From an uncultured Clostridia bacterium (lineage in GTDB: Bacteria; Bacillota; Clostridia; Christensenellales; CAG-917), in contig CALGEU010000356.1 of assembly GCA_937881285.1 (NCBI GenBank), forward strand, positions 1-7,222: a stretch of 7,222 bases of DNA, given 5' to 3'. The notes beneath the pieces are model-generated. The model worked only from the letters and a program-made list of their open reading frames with translations. It did no database searches and was not told where the DNA came from. The number at the start of each line of letters is the position of its first letter. Position 1 is the first letter of the stretch. Position numbers and translations under genes: made by a program. Shown here piece after piece: positions 1 through 4,707 of the stretch.

Positions 1-333
1 TTGACTTCCAATCAACGCTTTTACCTCTTTCAGATAGAGCGTTTGGTCGTCCAAAACCTCAACGATTCCAAGTTCTGTCAGCAACTTGATTGCGCTTCTT
101 ACGATGTCAATGTTCGTGTTTGTCACCACCGAGAGCATTTGCTCGTTATACGGTATTGTGTCGCTGAATCGAAGTGCACCGTCGTGGTCTATGCTTTCAA
201 CCATCAATTTCAGATAAAACAAGACGTAATCTTTTCCGTTCGGTAACGCTTCGATGATTTGTATGTCGTGACGCTTGAAAAAGTCGCGTTTTAACTTGAG
301 CCAATAAAACTTTTCTTTGTTGTATTCAGCCAT
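1..333 (-). CDS. Phage replisome organizer, N-terminal part (cut by window edge)
   Basis: Reading leftward from the ATG at 333-331, 111 codons are open to the window edge, starting MAEYNKEKFYWLKLKRDFF. This matches the N-terminal winged-helix domain of Firmicute phage replisome organizers: the FYWLKLKRDFFKRHDIQ-type opening, an 'ALPNGKDYVLFYLKLM' helix, and a 'VRSAIKLLTELGIVEV' helix followed by 'LYLKEV'. In this family the N-terminus binds the phage origin, and a C-terminal part outside this window usually contacts the host helicase loader or helicase. An AAAGGAG ribosome site lies at 340-346, six bases before the ATG. The start lies within the end of the preceding gene (8-base overlap), suggesting translational coupling. 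The origin is often inside this gene, but the visible part shows no clear iterons. Confidence 0.87.
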   Translation of the reverse strand, partial: MAEYNKEKFYWLKLKRDFFKRHDIQIIEALPNGKDYVLFYLKLMVESIDHDGALRFSDTIPYNEQMLSVVTNTNIDIVRSAIKLLTELGIVEVLDDQTLYLKEVKALIGSQ

Positions 334-676
334 TCTCCGCTCCTTTCGCTTTCGCCTTGTTGTAGAACCGTATCAGTGGCTTCATTCGCTTTCCGAGTTC
401 CAGTTGCCGTGATGACAATTCTATCCACGTATGCTTGACCGCTTCTGCGTCACTGACCTTTCGTGCAAGTTTGTATCCGCTCTGTTTCGAGTTTGAAATT
501 ATCGGTGCACTCATCGCTATGAACGTTATGACGTCACGTACGGTACGCTCATCGCTCACACCTATTACGCGAGCGAGTTCATCCTTTCCGACGAAACGGT
601 CGTTTGCTTTCAAATAGTCGTATATGAGCCTTGCTTTCTCTTTCATACGCGTTGTTGTAGGTTTTTCGCATTTCAT
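326..676 (-). CDS. Winged-helix DNA-binding protein, 116 aa
   Basis: This small protein looks like a winged helix-turn-helix domain. A first helix (about residues 13-24, KEKARLIYDYLK) is followed by 'KDELARVIGVSDERTVRDVITFI' across about 31-53, the helix-turn-helix with recognition helix near 41-53. A strand-wing follows at about 59-71, ending GYKLA. The C-terminal 40 residues are helical and basic (KRMKPLIRFYNKAKAKG). It most resembles small phage regulators or replication accessory proteins that precede replisome organizers. The exact role is unknown; origin binding or early regulation is inference. The start at 676 is supported by CAGGTGA just upstream. A second in-frame ATG at residue 11 has no better site. 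The stop overlaps the next gene's start. Confidence 0.75.
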   Translation of the reverse strand: MKCEKPTTTRMKEKARLIYDYLKANDRFVGKDELARVIGVSDERTVRDVITFIAMSAPIISNSKQSGYKLARKVSDAEAVKHTWIELSSRQLELGKRMKPLIRFYNKAKAKGAENG

Positions 677-700
677 AATTTCACCTGTTTAGAATATCGA

Positions 701-1273
701 TTATTCATCTTCGACCGCATCAGAACGTATGTATTCGAGAAACTCGTTTAACTTGCGTTCTTTGATTTTGTTCGGTTCGCCTTTTATGCCGACGTCGAGA
801 TATTTCTCAAAGAACGTCGCCACTTTTTTCAGCGTGTTTTTCTCGCCTTGTGCAACGCCGTCGTAGTAGCCTTTAGGCGGTTTGTTCGGAGCGATTCCAC
901 GCTTGCCGTTATCCTGTCCGCCTGCCGTCTTATTTCGCAACTGATAGCCTTTCTCGGCGCAGTATTTTATATAGTGCCTTTCCATTTCGTCCAATTCTTC
1001 AATCGGGAAATTCAAAGCATTTATTCGCCACCCTGTCGGGTTTTCCGCAGAATGCCACAGTCCGTGTTTTTTAAGGCTCAAATCAATGTGTTGGTATCCG
1101 TCAAGATGTTGCGCCAACCTTGTCAAAACGTGCTTGGCTTGACCTACGTATGCGTATTTAATGCCGTCTTCGTCTTCTCTTGTCAAGATGTAGATTCCGC
1201 TTAAGTCGGTGATATAACCGAACCTGTCCGTCCACTTCTTTTTGTTTGCTATTTCTCTTTTAACGTAGTTCAT
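701..1273 (-). CDS. GIY-YIG nuclease-domain protein, 190 aa
   Basis: The N-terminal half is a GIY-YIG nuclease domain: GIYIL at residues 26-30, YAYVGQA at 40-46 (the YIG half as YVG), the probable catalytic arginine R52 in 'VLTRLAQH', and the probable metal-binding glutamate E98 in 'LDEMERHYIKYC'. An 'NKTAGGQDNG' segment matches the family's usual terminal strand. The C-terminal ~70 residues are lysine-rich and resemble no DNA-binding domain I recognise. The ATG at 1273 was chosen because it overlaps the upstream stop as ATGA. A TTG start four codons earlier is possible but weaker. Family members nick or cut DNA in repair, restriction or homing. Its place between recombination and replication genes suggests a role in phage DNA processing, though a resident homing-type nuclease is also possible. 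Confidence 0.85.
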   Translation of the reverse strand: MNYVKREIANKKKWTDRFGYITDLSGIYILTREDEDGIKYAYVGQAKHVLTRLAQHLDGYQHIDLSLKKHGLWHSAENPTGWRINALNFPIEELDEMERHYIKYCAEKGYQLRNKTAGGQDNGKRGIAPNKPPKGYYDGVAQGEKNTLKKVATFFEKYLDVGIKGEPNKIKERKLNEFLEYIRSDAVEDE

Positions 1274-1791
1274 TCTTGCCCCCAAAGAGATACGAGTTCG
1301 GCAATCTGTTGTGGCGTCTTCGTCTCGATGTCCAACTGCTGTGCTTCTTGCACCGTGCCGTCAATCAGCGTTGCCATTTCCTTTGTGTCGAGCGTGTGAG
1401 TTGGCTTGAAAATGTACCAGTCGTTGCACGGCTCTTTCGTCCCCTTGCTCTCTCCGATGAGTTTCGTATATTTGTAGATGTCATCGAGATTTGCGGTTGC
1501 CGGGATTCTCGCGATGCAAGCAACTGCGCCGTAGTCGCACACAAGTCTTTTCTTAACGTCGTCAAGGCTCTGATTGAGTTTCTTTGCAATCTTGTCGACG
1601 AGCACGTGAAAGTATGCGTTTGCATCCTTACTGCGTTTTTCGCGCCATTCTACGACGTCGATTGCCAACTGCTTTGTGTTGTCTTGTGTTTTAAGTTTCA
1701 ATGCGCTTTCTTTGTCGTGGGTTGTGAATGTCACTTCCCACCGTCCGAAATCGCCTTGTAATGCTCTTGTAAATGTTCCTTGAAATTTCAT
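1270..1791 (-). CDS. Phage recombination-associated protein, possibly NinB-like, 173 aa
   Basis: An N-terminal beta-rich part (residues 1-48) leads into a conserved-looking helix at about 50-72 containing RSKDANAYFHVLVDKIAKKL. That R-S-x-D-x-N pattern followed by an amphipathic helix is shared with phage NinB recombination proteins (RSLDQN in lambda NinB), and this gene lies directly after an annealing protein gene. The rest (74-173) shows no motif I can name. I infer a recombination accessory role, probably binding single-stranded or branched DNA, but the link to NinB rests on one short motif and position. The start ATG overlaps the stop of the 31-aa membrane ORF as ATGA, and the only Shine-Dalgarno-like sequence is a weak GGGGCGAG, so translation probably depends on coupling. 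Its stop overlaps the GIY-YIG start in the same way. Confidence 0.72.
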   Translation of the reverse strand: MKFQGTFTRALQGDFGRWEVTFTTHDKESALKLKTQDNTKQLAIDVVEWREKRSKDANAYFHVLVDKIAKKLNQSLDDVKKRLVCDYGAVACIARIPATANLDDIYKYTKLIGESKGTKEPCNDWYIFKPTHTLDTKEMATLIDGTVQEAQQLDIETKTPQQIAELVSLWGQE

Positions 1792-1883
1792 ACTCGCCCC
1801 ATAAATACGAATATCAGTGCTATTAAGCAGACCAGCATTATCATGCCGAATATGCAGAACAGCGCAACTCTTAACTTCTCCAT
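1788..1883 (-). CDS. 31-aa single-span membrane microprotein
   Basis: Between the annealing protein and the 173-aa gene lies a 32-codon frame with an excellent ribosome site: AAAGGAG at 1889-1895, five bases from the ATG at 1883-1881. The product starts MEKLRVALFCIFGMIM and is almost wholly hydrophobic from residue 7 to 29, ending GRV. This predicts one membrane helix with basic residues at both ends (K3, R5, R30). The stop TGA overlaps the next start as ATGA, so the frame fits the operon's coupling. The strong ribosome site, exact fit and membrane-like composition argue that it is translated. Its function is unknown; it could be a small membrane effector or exclusion protein, or act mainly as a leader that delivers ribosomes to the weakly initiated downstream gene. 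Confidence 0.75.
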   Translation of the reverse strand: MEKLRVALFCIFGMIMLVCLIALIFVFMGRV

Positions 1884-1893
1884 ATCGTCTCCT

Positions 1894-2676
1894 TTAGAAC
1901 GGCAAGCCTTCTTCGATTATCGGTGCTTCCAGTTCTTGCAATTCTTCGTTGTTTTTGCGGTCTGCAAGAACAAGTTGTGCCGCCTTGATATACCGTGCGT
2001 TCGATGTATGAGCGATGATATATTCAAGGTTGTCGTTTGTCAGTTTGTTGTAAGGCGTGCCTTTTGCAGTTTTCATCGCGTAGGCTTGCTCAAGCGTCAT
2101 CTCAACGCCGTTGCCGCGTGATTGTTCAACCTGCGGCTTACGTTCGGTATTTGGGCTTTTGGCGGCGTCTATCGGCAAGTCGCCGTTAAACGTATAAATT
2201 CGGTCGCCGTCTCCTAATATCGAAAGTTTTGATATTTTGCCGTCGCTATATGCGATACTCTCAACCGAAAGCGTTCTATAAGTCGGAACGTCTTTGTTTT
2301 TGTTGTTTTTCTCGGTATGACCTTTGATGTAAATGAAGGGTGACGTGTACAGTTCTCTGCCGATGCCCCAATTGAAGCATGCTCTCTTGAAACTGTCGGA
2401 CGCTTCGCCTTTCTCTTTCTCGGTGTTGCTTTCAACGCCGCAGTCCCATTTTGTTATCCATTGCTTTTTGGATTCGTCCCAAATCGATACGCCGCAAAAC
2501 AGATTGCCTTTGACTTCCTTGTGGTCTCGTTGCCAGTTGTCTGCGCCGACGGTTTCATCTAAAATGCTTTGGTCGCATCGTGCGTTTTTGTAGAGCAAAA
2601 TCGTGAAACCGCGCTCATTGCACGTGCCAACTCGACACTCTATTTCGTCTGCTCTTAATTCTCTGAATTTGTTCAT
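1894..2676 (-). CDS. Rad52/Sak-like single-strand annealing protein, 260 aa
   Basis: The first ~165 residues match phage Rad52-family annealing proteins. Especially clear is 'GEASDSFKRACFNWGIGRELY' (about 90-110), the conserved helix region of this family, after a 'NLFCGVSIWDES' strand (59-69). These proteins form rings on single-stranded DNA and anneal complementary strands during phage recombination. A low-complexity linker (170-190) leads to a small helical segment (193-240, MTLEQAYAMKTAKGTPYNKLT onward) reminiscent of ExoX-type C-terminal modules. The protein ends in an acidic tip, EEGLPF, much like the SSB C-terminal tail. The ATG at 2676 follows AAGGAGAG at 2681-2688; the frame stays open 29 codons further upstream, into the previous gene, without a comparable site. 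No separate SSB gene is visible in the window. Confidence 0.88.
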   Translation of the reverse strand: MNKFRELRADEIECRVGTCNERGFTILLYKNARCDQSILDETVGADNWQRDHKEVKGNLFCGVSIWDESKKQWITKWDCGVESNTEKEKGEASDSFKRACFNWGIGRELYTSPFIYIKGHTEKNNKNKDVPTYRTLSVESIAYSDGKISKLSILGDGDRIYTFNGDLPIDAAKSPNTERKPQVEQSRGNGVEMTLEQAYAMKTAKGTPYNKLTNDNLEYIIAHTSNARYIKAAQLVLADRKNNEELQELEAPIIEEGLPF

Positions 2677-2686
2677 TTTTCTCTCC

Positions 2687-2917
2687 TTATTTCCGTCTGT
2701 AATCTCTGTAAGCGTCTTCGACGTATTTCTCGTAAGCCCTATCGGGTGCTTTGCTTTCGTCAACCGTGTTTAGCACGTCGGCATATTGCGTCGCGCCGTC
2801 AATATCGTCTCCGAACATCTTCACGATTACGTGTCCGCCACACCAGTGGCGATACATATCAACAACCGCTATCGGCGCATTAACTGCAATGCCTTGCCTT
2901 TCGACCATGTATCTCAT
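2687..2917 (-). CDS. Unknown early phage protein, 76 aa
   Basis: I do not recognise this protein. It has a short hydrophobic beginning (GIAVNAPIAVVDMY), a WCGGHV turn near residues 25-30, and an acidic, tyrosine-rich C-terminal half ending 'YEKYVEDAYRDYRRK'. No signal peptide or membrane span is convincing. The ATG at 2917 overlaps the previous stop as ATGA and has no Shine-Dalgarno site, so it is probably translated by coupling; an ATG three codons later is the alternative. Its stop TAA abuts the ribosome site of the annealing protein gene. It is supported as a gene by its exact fit in the operon and by being the only open frame of size here. Confidence 0.6.
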   Translation of the reverse strand: MRYMVERQGIAVNAPIAVVDMYRHWCGGHVIVKMFGDDIDGATQYADVLNTVDESKAPDRAYEKYVEDAYRDYRRK

Positions 2918-3078
2918 TGAAATTTCAAAAACGGTTTGAGTGCCTGTTGCATGCTCGGATGTAAATTGCTCTTTGAAGAATCGTCATGTTTCTTTGACAG
3001 CGCAACGACGACTTGACAGTTGTTGCCATTCTCTGAAACGATTTGTTCCAGTTCTTTCATAAAATCGTTAATTTTCAC
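2914..3078 (-). CDS. Unknown early phage protein, 54 aa (GTG start)
   Basis: The start is taken as GTG at 3078-3076 because it overlaps the previous stop as GTGA and sits four bases after AAAAGGAGAG (3083-3092). A longer reading from an ATG at 3222 would overlap the preceding gene for ~145 bases and gives an arginine/lysine-heavy run with no ribosome site, so it is rejected. The product begins MKINDFMKELEQIV, a likely helix, followed by a QVVVAL strand and a polar SKKHDDSSKSN stretch. It has no motif I recognise. Its stop overlaps the 76-aa gene's ATG, keeping the operon's chain of overlaps. Confidence 0.6.
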   Translation of the reverse strand: MKINDFMKELEQIVSENGNNCQVVVALSKKHDDSSKSNLHPSMQQALKPFLKFQ

Positions 3079-3296
3079 AGTTCTCTCCTTTTGATGCGAT
3101 AGTAATCGCAGTAATCTTGCACGTGCAGTTTTCCGCGCGCAGTAATTCTCGGCTTTCCGCCGTTTCGCACTATGCTTGCCTTTATGTCTACAAGCGTTGT
3201 GCTTGCCGTAGCGATGTTGCAATCGAGTAACATTGCCAACTCTGATGTGCTTATCACGTCTTTACTGAATATCGCTTCTCGCTCTGAATAGGTCAT
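3075..3296 (-). CDS. Small putative helix-turn-helix protein, 73 aa
   Basis: The sequence 'ISTSELAMLLDCNIATASTTLVDIKASIV' (residues 15-43) reads as a helix-turn-helix: helix 'SELAMLL', turn 'DCN', second helix 'IATASTTLVDIK'. A basic 'GKPRITARGKLHV' wing-like segment and a tyrosine-rich end (YCDYYRI) follow. Size, composition and position next to the cro-like gene suggest a small DNA-binding accessory protein. An excisionase-like role is conceivable but not shown, since excisionases are very diverse. The ATG is preceded by AAAAGGAG (3303-3310) at six bases, and the gene starts three bases after the cro-like stop codon. Confidence 0.65.
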   Translation of the reverse strand: MTYSEREAIFSKDVISTSELAMLLDCNIATASTTLVDIKASIVRNGGKPRITARGKLHVQDYCDYYRIKRREL

Positions 3297-3299
3297 CTC

Positions 3300-3494
3300 T
3301 CACTCCTTTTCAAAACTTGCGACGAGTGTGTTGACAGATACGCCGAGTGCTTTTGCCAACTTCCCAAGTTTCGCCATGCTGGGGAGACATTCGTCGCAAC
3401 ACCAAGCCGAAACCGCAGATTGCGACACGCCAAGTTCTTTTGCAAGTTCTTCTTGAGTAATGCCTTTATTTTTCAAAAGTTCCTTAAATGTCAT
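3300..3494 (-). CDS. Cro-like XRE-family repressor, 64 aa
   Basis: A single XRE helix-turn-helix domain fills the protein: 'MTFKELLKNKGITQEELAKELGVSQSAVSAW' gives helices 1-3 with the recognition helix at about 25-31, then 'LPSMAKLGKLAKALGVSVNTL' forms helices 4-5. Lacking any peptidase domain and transcribed away from the S24 repressor, it is the expected Cro counterpart that would shut off repressor and modulate early transcription by binding the same operators. An unusual feature is three cysteines (C32, C33, C36, as CCDEC) in the loop after the recognition helix, where relatives usually have a polar RGK-type sequence. The start follows AAGGAG at 3504-3509, nine bases upstream. It is the second gene of the leftward operon rather than the first. 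Confidence 0.85.
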   Translation of the reverse strand: MTFKELLKNKGITQEELAKELGVSQSAVSAWCCDECLPSMAKLGKLAKALGVSVNTLVASFEKE

Positions 3495-3512
3495 TATCTA
3501 TTGCTCCTTACA

Positions 3513-3722
3513 TTAAATTCTGCTATTCGCCCTACACCACGCTTTTTGTTCTTCAATCGATTTAGCGTCGTTTCTGCTCATATCAGCCGTTATTTCGCTT
3601 GCAGGTTCATCGAAATAATTGACTACTGCAATGAGCGTTGGGTAAACAAGGTTTTCTTGTCTGCATTCTTTCTTGCTGAGTTTGTAAATTTCAAAACCGT
3701 ATAAATCTGCGACTTTTATCAC
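3513..3722 (-). CDS. Unknown protein, first gene of leftward operon, 69 aa (GTG start)
   Basis: This is the promoter-proximal early gene, starting with GTG at 3722-3720 seven bases after AAGGAG (3730-3735). The product opens MIKVADLYGFEIYKLSKKEC, has a central 'LVYPTLIAVVNYFDEPASEIT' segment, and ends in a charged helix with tryptophan and cysteine (EEQKAWCRANSRI). I recognise no domain. Being first after the strong leftward promoter and ahead of cro, it should be among the earliest and most strongly expressed genes on induction, so an anti-repressor, host-takeover or regulatory role is possible, but nothing in the sequence shows one. Confidence 0.62.
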   Translation of the reverse strand: MIKVADLYGFEIYKLSKKECRQENLVYPTLIAVVNYFDEPASEITADMSRNDAKSIEEQKAWCRANSRI

Positions 3723-3741
3723 TTCTTCTCTCCTTATTCTT

Positions 3742-3758
3742 TACGAGTTTTTCTCGTA
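3742..3758. promoter_or_regulatory. Operator O1
   Basis: TACGAG-TTTTT-CTCGTA is a perfect 6-bp inverted repeat with a 5-base centre. It lies directly downstream of the predicted start of the leftward transcript (about 3759) and upstream of the first early gene's ribosome site, so a bound repressor would block initiation or early elongation. It is one of four sites with the same TAYRAG-N5-CTYGTA form. Confidence 0.78.
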
Positions 3759-3765
3759 TGTCCAC

Positions 3766-3794
3766 ATTGTAATACAAGCAATTCTTGTTGTCAA
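3766..3794 (-). promoter_or_regulatory. Leftward early promoter
   Basis: On the minus strand TTGACA (3794-3789) and TACAAT (3771-3766) are separated by exactly 17 bases, a near-consensus sigma-A promoter. Transcription would start near 3759 and read the whole early operon. Operator O2 lies in the spacer, O1 begins at the start point, and O3 lies just upstream of the -35, so this promoter should be tightly repressed in the lysogen and strong on induction. Confidence 0.88.
3773..3789. promoter_or_regulatory. Operator O2 (in promoter spacer)
   Basis: TACAAG-CAATT-CTTGTT matches the operator form with ACAAG/CTTGT as perfect 5-bp arms and one mismatch at the outermost pair. It fills the spacer between the -35 and -10 of the leftward promoter, overlapping the edge of the -35, so occupancy would exclude RNA polymerase. 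Its centre is 31 bp from O1's centre, about three helical turns. Confidence 0.75.
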
Positions 3795-3801
3795 GGGAAA
3801 A

Positions 3802-3818
3802 TATAAGAATTTCTCGTA
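3802..3818. promoter_or_regulatory. Operator O3
   Basis: TATAAG-AATTT-CTCGTA matches the operator form with a good right arm and a diverged left arm (four of six positions as in O1). It is 29 bp from O2 centre to centre and lies upstream of the leftward -35. The imperfect arm suggests a lower-affinity site, perhaps filled cooperatively. Confidence 0.65.
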
Positions 3819-3836
3819 TTTTTTTTTCGCAGAATA

Positions 3837-3865
3837 TTGTGTTGAATAAAAGTCTATCTTATAAT
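3837..3865 (+). promoter_or_regulatory. Probable rightward (repressor) promoter
   Basis: A consensus TATAAT at 3860-3865 is preceded, at 17 bases, by TTGTGT (3837-3842), a poor -35. Transcription would start near 3872, inside operator O4, giving a leader of about 28 bases before the repressor ATG. The weak -35 is what is expected of a maintenance promoter that is activated by, or runs at low level beside, its repressor. Confidence 0.6.
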
Positions 3866-3868
3866 TTA

Positions 3869-3885
3869 TACAAGACGCGCTTGTA
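3869..3885. promoter_or_regulatory. Operator O4 (at repressor transcript start)
   Basis: TACAAG-ACGCG-CTTGTA is a perfect 6-bp inverted repeat of the operator form. It lies 67 bp from O3 and covers the predicted start of the repressor transcript, ending just before the AAAAGGAG ribosome site (3885-3892). Binding here would repress the repressor gene, either by Cro to allow lytic growth or by the repressor as self-limitation. RNA copies of the arms could also pair near the ribosome site. Confidence 0.72.
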
Positions 3886-3899
3886 AAAGGAGAGAAAGC

Positions 3900-4538
3900 A
3901 TGAATCGAATAAAAGAAATGCGCAAAGCAAATGGTTATACTCAAGCAAAACTTGCGCAAATTTTGAATACAACGCAAGCAAATTTGTCTGGATGGGAAAT
4001 TGGGAAATGGGAGCCTGATAATAAAATGCTAGCAAAAATGGCTGATATGTTTGGTGTCTCTGTTGACTATCTTCTCGGGCGTGATGCGCCTGCGAACACG
4101 CGTACACTAGATAACGCGTACGTGCCTGACGCTATCATTCCATACCCTGTAATCGGCACTATCAAAGCAGGATATGACGGCGCGGTAGAAGAATTAAGCA
4201 CGGGCGATATTATATCGATTCCTATCGAGATGCTGTGCGGACGTCCTGCCAGCGATTATTTCGTCCTGCAAGTCCGTGGCAACTCTATGTATCCGAAGAT
4301 ACTAGACGGCGACCGTGTTCTCGTTCTACGAACCGACAGCGTTGATAGCGGAACTACCGCTGTTATCATTTACAACGGAGACGAAGCGACGATTAAGAAA
4401 ATCGTGTACTCACCGGGCGCAAACTGGGTTGACCTTGTCCCAAACAACCCTGAATATGACACGAAGCGAATCTTTGCAAACGAATTTGACCAGTTCCGCG
4501 TCATAGGCAAAGCGGTTAAATTGATAAGGGATATTTAA
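3900..4538 (+). CDS. CI-type phage repressor, XRE HTH plus S24 peptidase, 212 aa
   Basis: Residues 3-58 form an XRE helix-turn-helix (helix 'TQAKLAQIL', recognition helix near 'TQANLSGWE', then 'MLAKMADMFGVSVDYLLG'). Residues 82-210 form a LexA/UmuD-like S24 domain. It carries the self-cleavage site A90-G91 in 'VIGTIKAGYDG', the nucleophile serine S129 in 'GNSMYP', and the general-base lysine K166 in 'DEATIKKIV'. All parts needed for RecA-stimulated autocleavage are present, so the prophage should be SOS-inducible. It should bind the four palindromes upstream to silence the leftward operon. The start is fixed by AAAAGGAG at 3885-3892. The downstream 27-aa ORF's ribosome site touches this gene's stop, implying a shared transcript. 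Confidence 0.93.
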   Translation: MNRIKEMRKANGYTQAKLAQILNTTQANLSGWEIGKWEPDNKMLAKMADMFGVSVDYLLGRDAPANTRTLDNAYVPDAIIPYPVIGTIKAGYDGAVEELSTGDIISIPIEMLCGRPASDYFVLQVRGNSMYPKILDGDRVLVLRTDSVDSGTTAVIIYNGDEATIKKIVYSPGANWVDLVPNNPEYDTKRIFANEFDQFRVIGKAVKLIRDI

Positions 4539-4547
4539 GGGGGATCG

Positions 4548-4631
4548 ATGAAGAGCATCTATATTGTTATAATTGTAGTATGCCTTGTATTGATTATTAT
4601 TGGTATTACCTTTGCACTAGCGCAAATCTAA
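4548..4631 (+). CDS. 27-aa hydrophobic ORF, probable N-terminal membrane anchor of the exonuclease
   Basis: Ten bases after the repressor stop, an ATG with AAGGGGG (4537-4543) opens a 28-codon frame. The product, MKSIYIVIIVVCLVLIII and on to ALAQI, is one continuous hydrophobic helix from residue 4 to 25 after a single lysine. It could be a membrane anchor or, given the ALA-Q ending, a cleavable signal peptide. The following exonuclease frame is open from 4621 but has no convincing start of its own, and it begins with a Q/T/S-rich linker of the kind that follows an anchor. The simplest reading is that this is the 5' part of that gene, separated by a one-base frameshift. Alternatively it is a free-standing microprotein. 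Translation is likely in either case. Confidence 0.7.
   Translation: MKSIYIVIIVVCLVLIIIGITFALAQI
4621..4631 (+). other. Candidate frameshift interval joining anchor and exonuclease frames
   Basis: The exonuclease frame is closed by TAG at 4618-4620, and the anchor frame is closed by TAA at 4629-4631, so a +1 shift must occur within these 11 bases (CGCAAATCTAA). Skipping one base here gives a single 387-aa product. There is no long homopolymer or recognisable slippery heptamer, and no RF2-type CUU-UGA. A real mutation or a sequencing/assembly error is therefore at least as likely as programmed frameshifting. Confidence 0.5.
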
Positions 4632-4707
4632 CCAACCAACAACCACACAATCAACTGTAAGGCAAAAACAGCAATCCACTAAAAATGTCGCTGTTGCTAC
4701 ACCACTA

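Noticed and set aside
1..246. Plus-strand open frame of 81 codons at the left edge
   Set aside because: It lies antisense to the replisome organizer N-terminus, which has recognisable family sequence and a good ribosome site. The plus-strand frame has no such support.
848..2121. Long plus-strand frames opposite the GIY-YIG, 173-aa and annealing genes
   Set aside because: They lack ribosome sites and recognisable protein features and mirror real minus-strand genes, so they are shadows.
2677..2763. 29-residue upstream extension of the annealing protein
   Set aside because: It runs into the 76-aa gene, whereas the ATG at 2676 has AAGGAGAG at normal spacing and begins where family members begin.
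2914..3222. 102-aa version of the 54-aa gene starting at an ATG at 3222
   Set aside because: It would overlap the 73-aa gene for about 145 bases, has no ribosome site, and its extra part is a basic run typical of an out-of-frame reading. The GTG at 3078 with AAAAGGAGAG is far better.
3842..3847. TTGAAT as -35 of the repressor promoter
   Set aside because: It is only 12 bases from the TATAAT -10, too short. TTGTGT at 3837 has the right 17-base spacing though a poor match.
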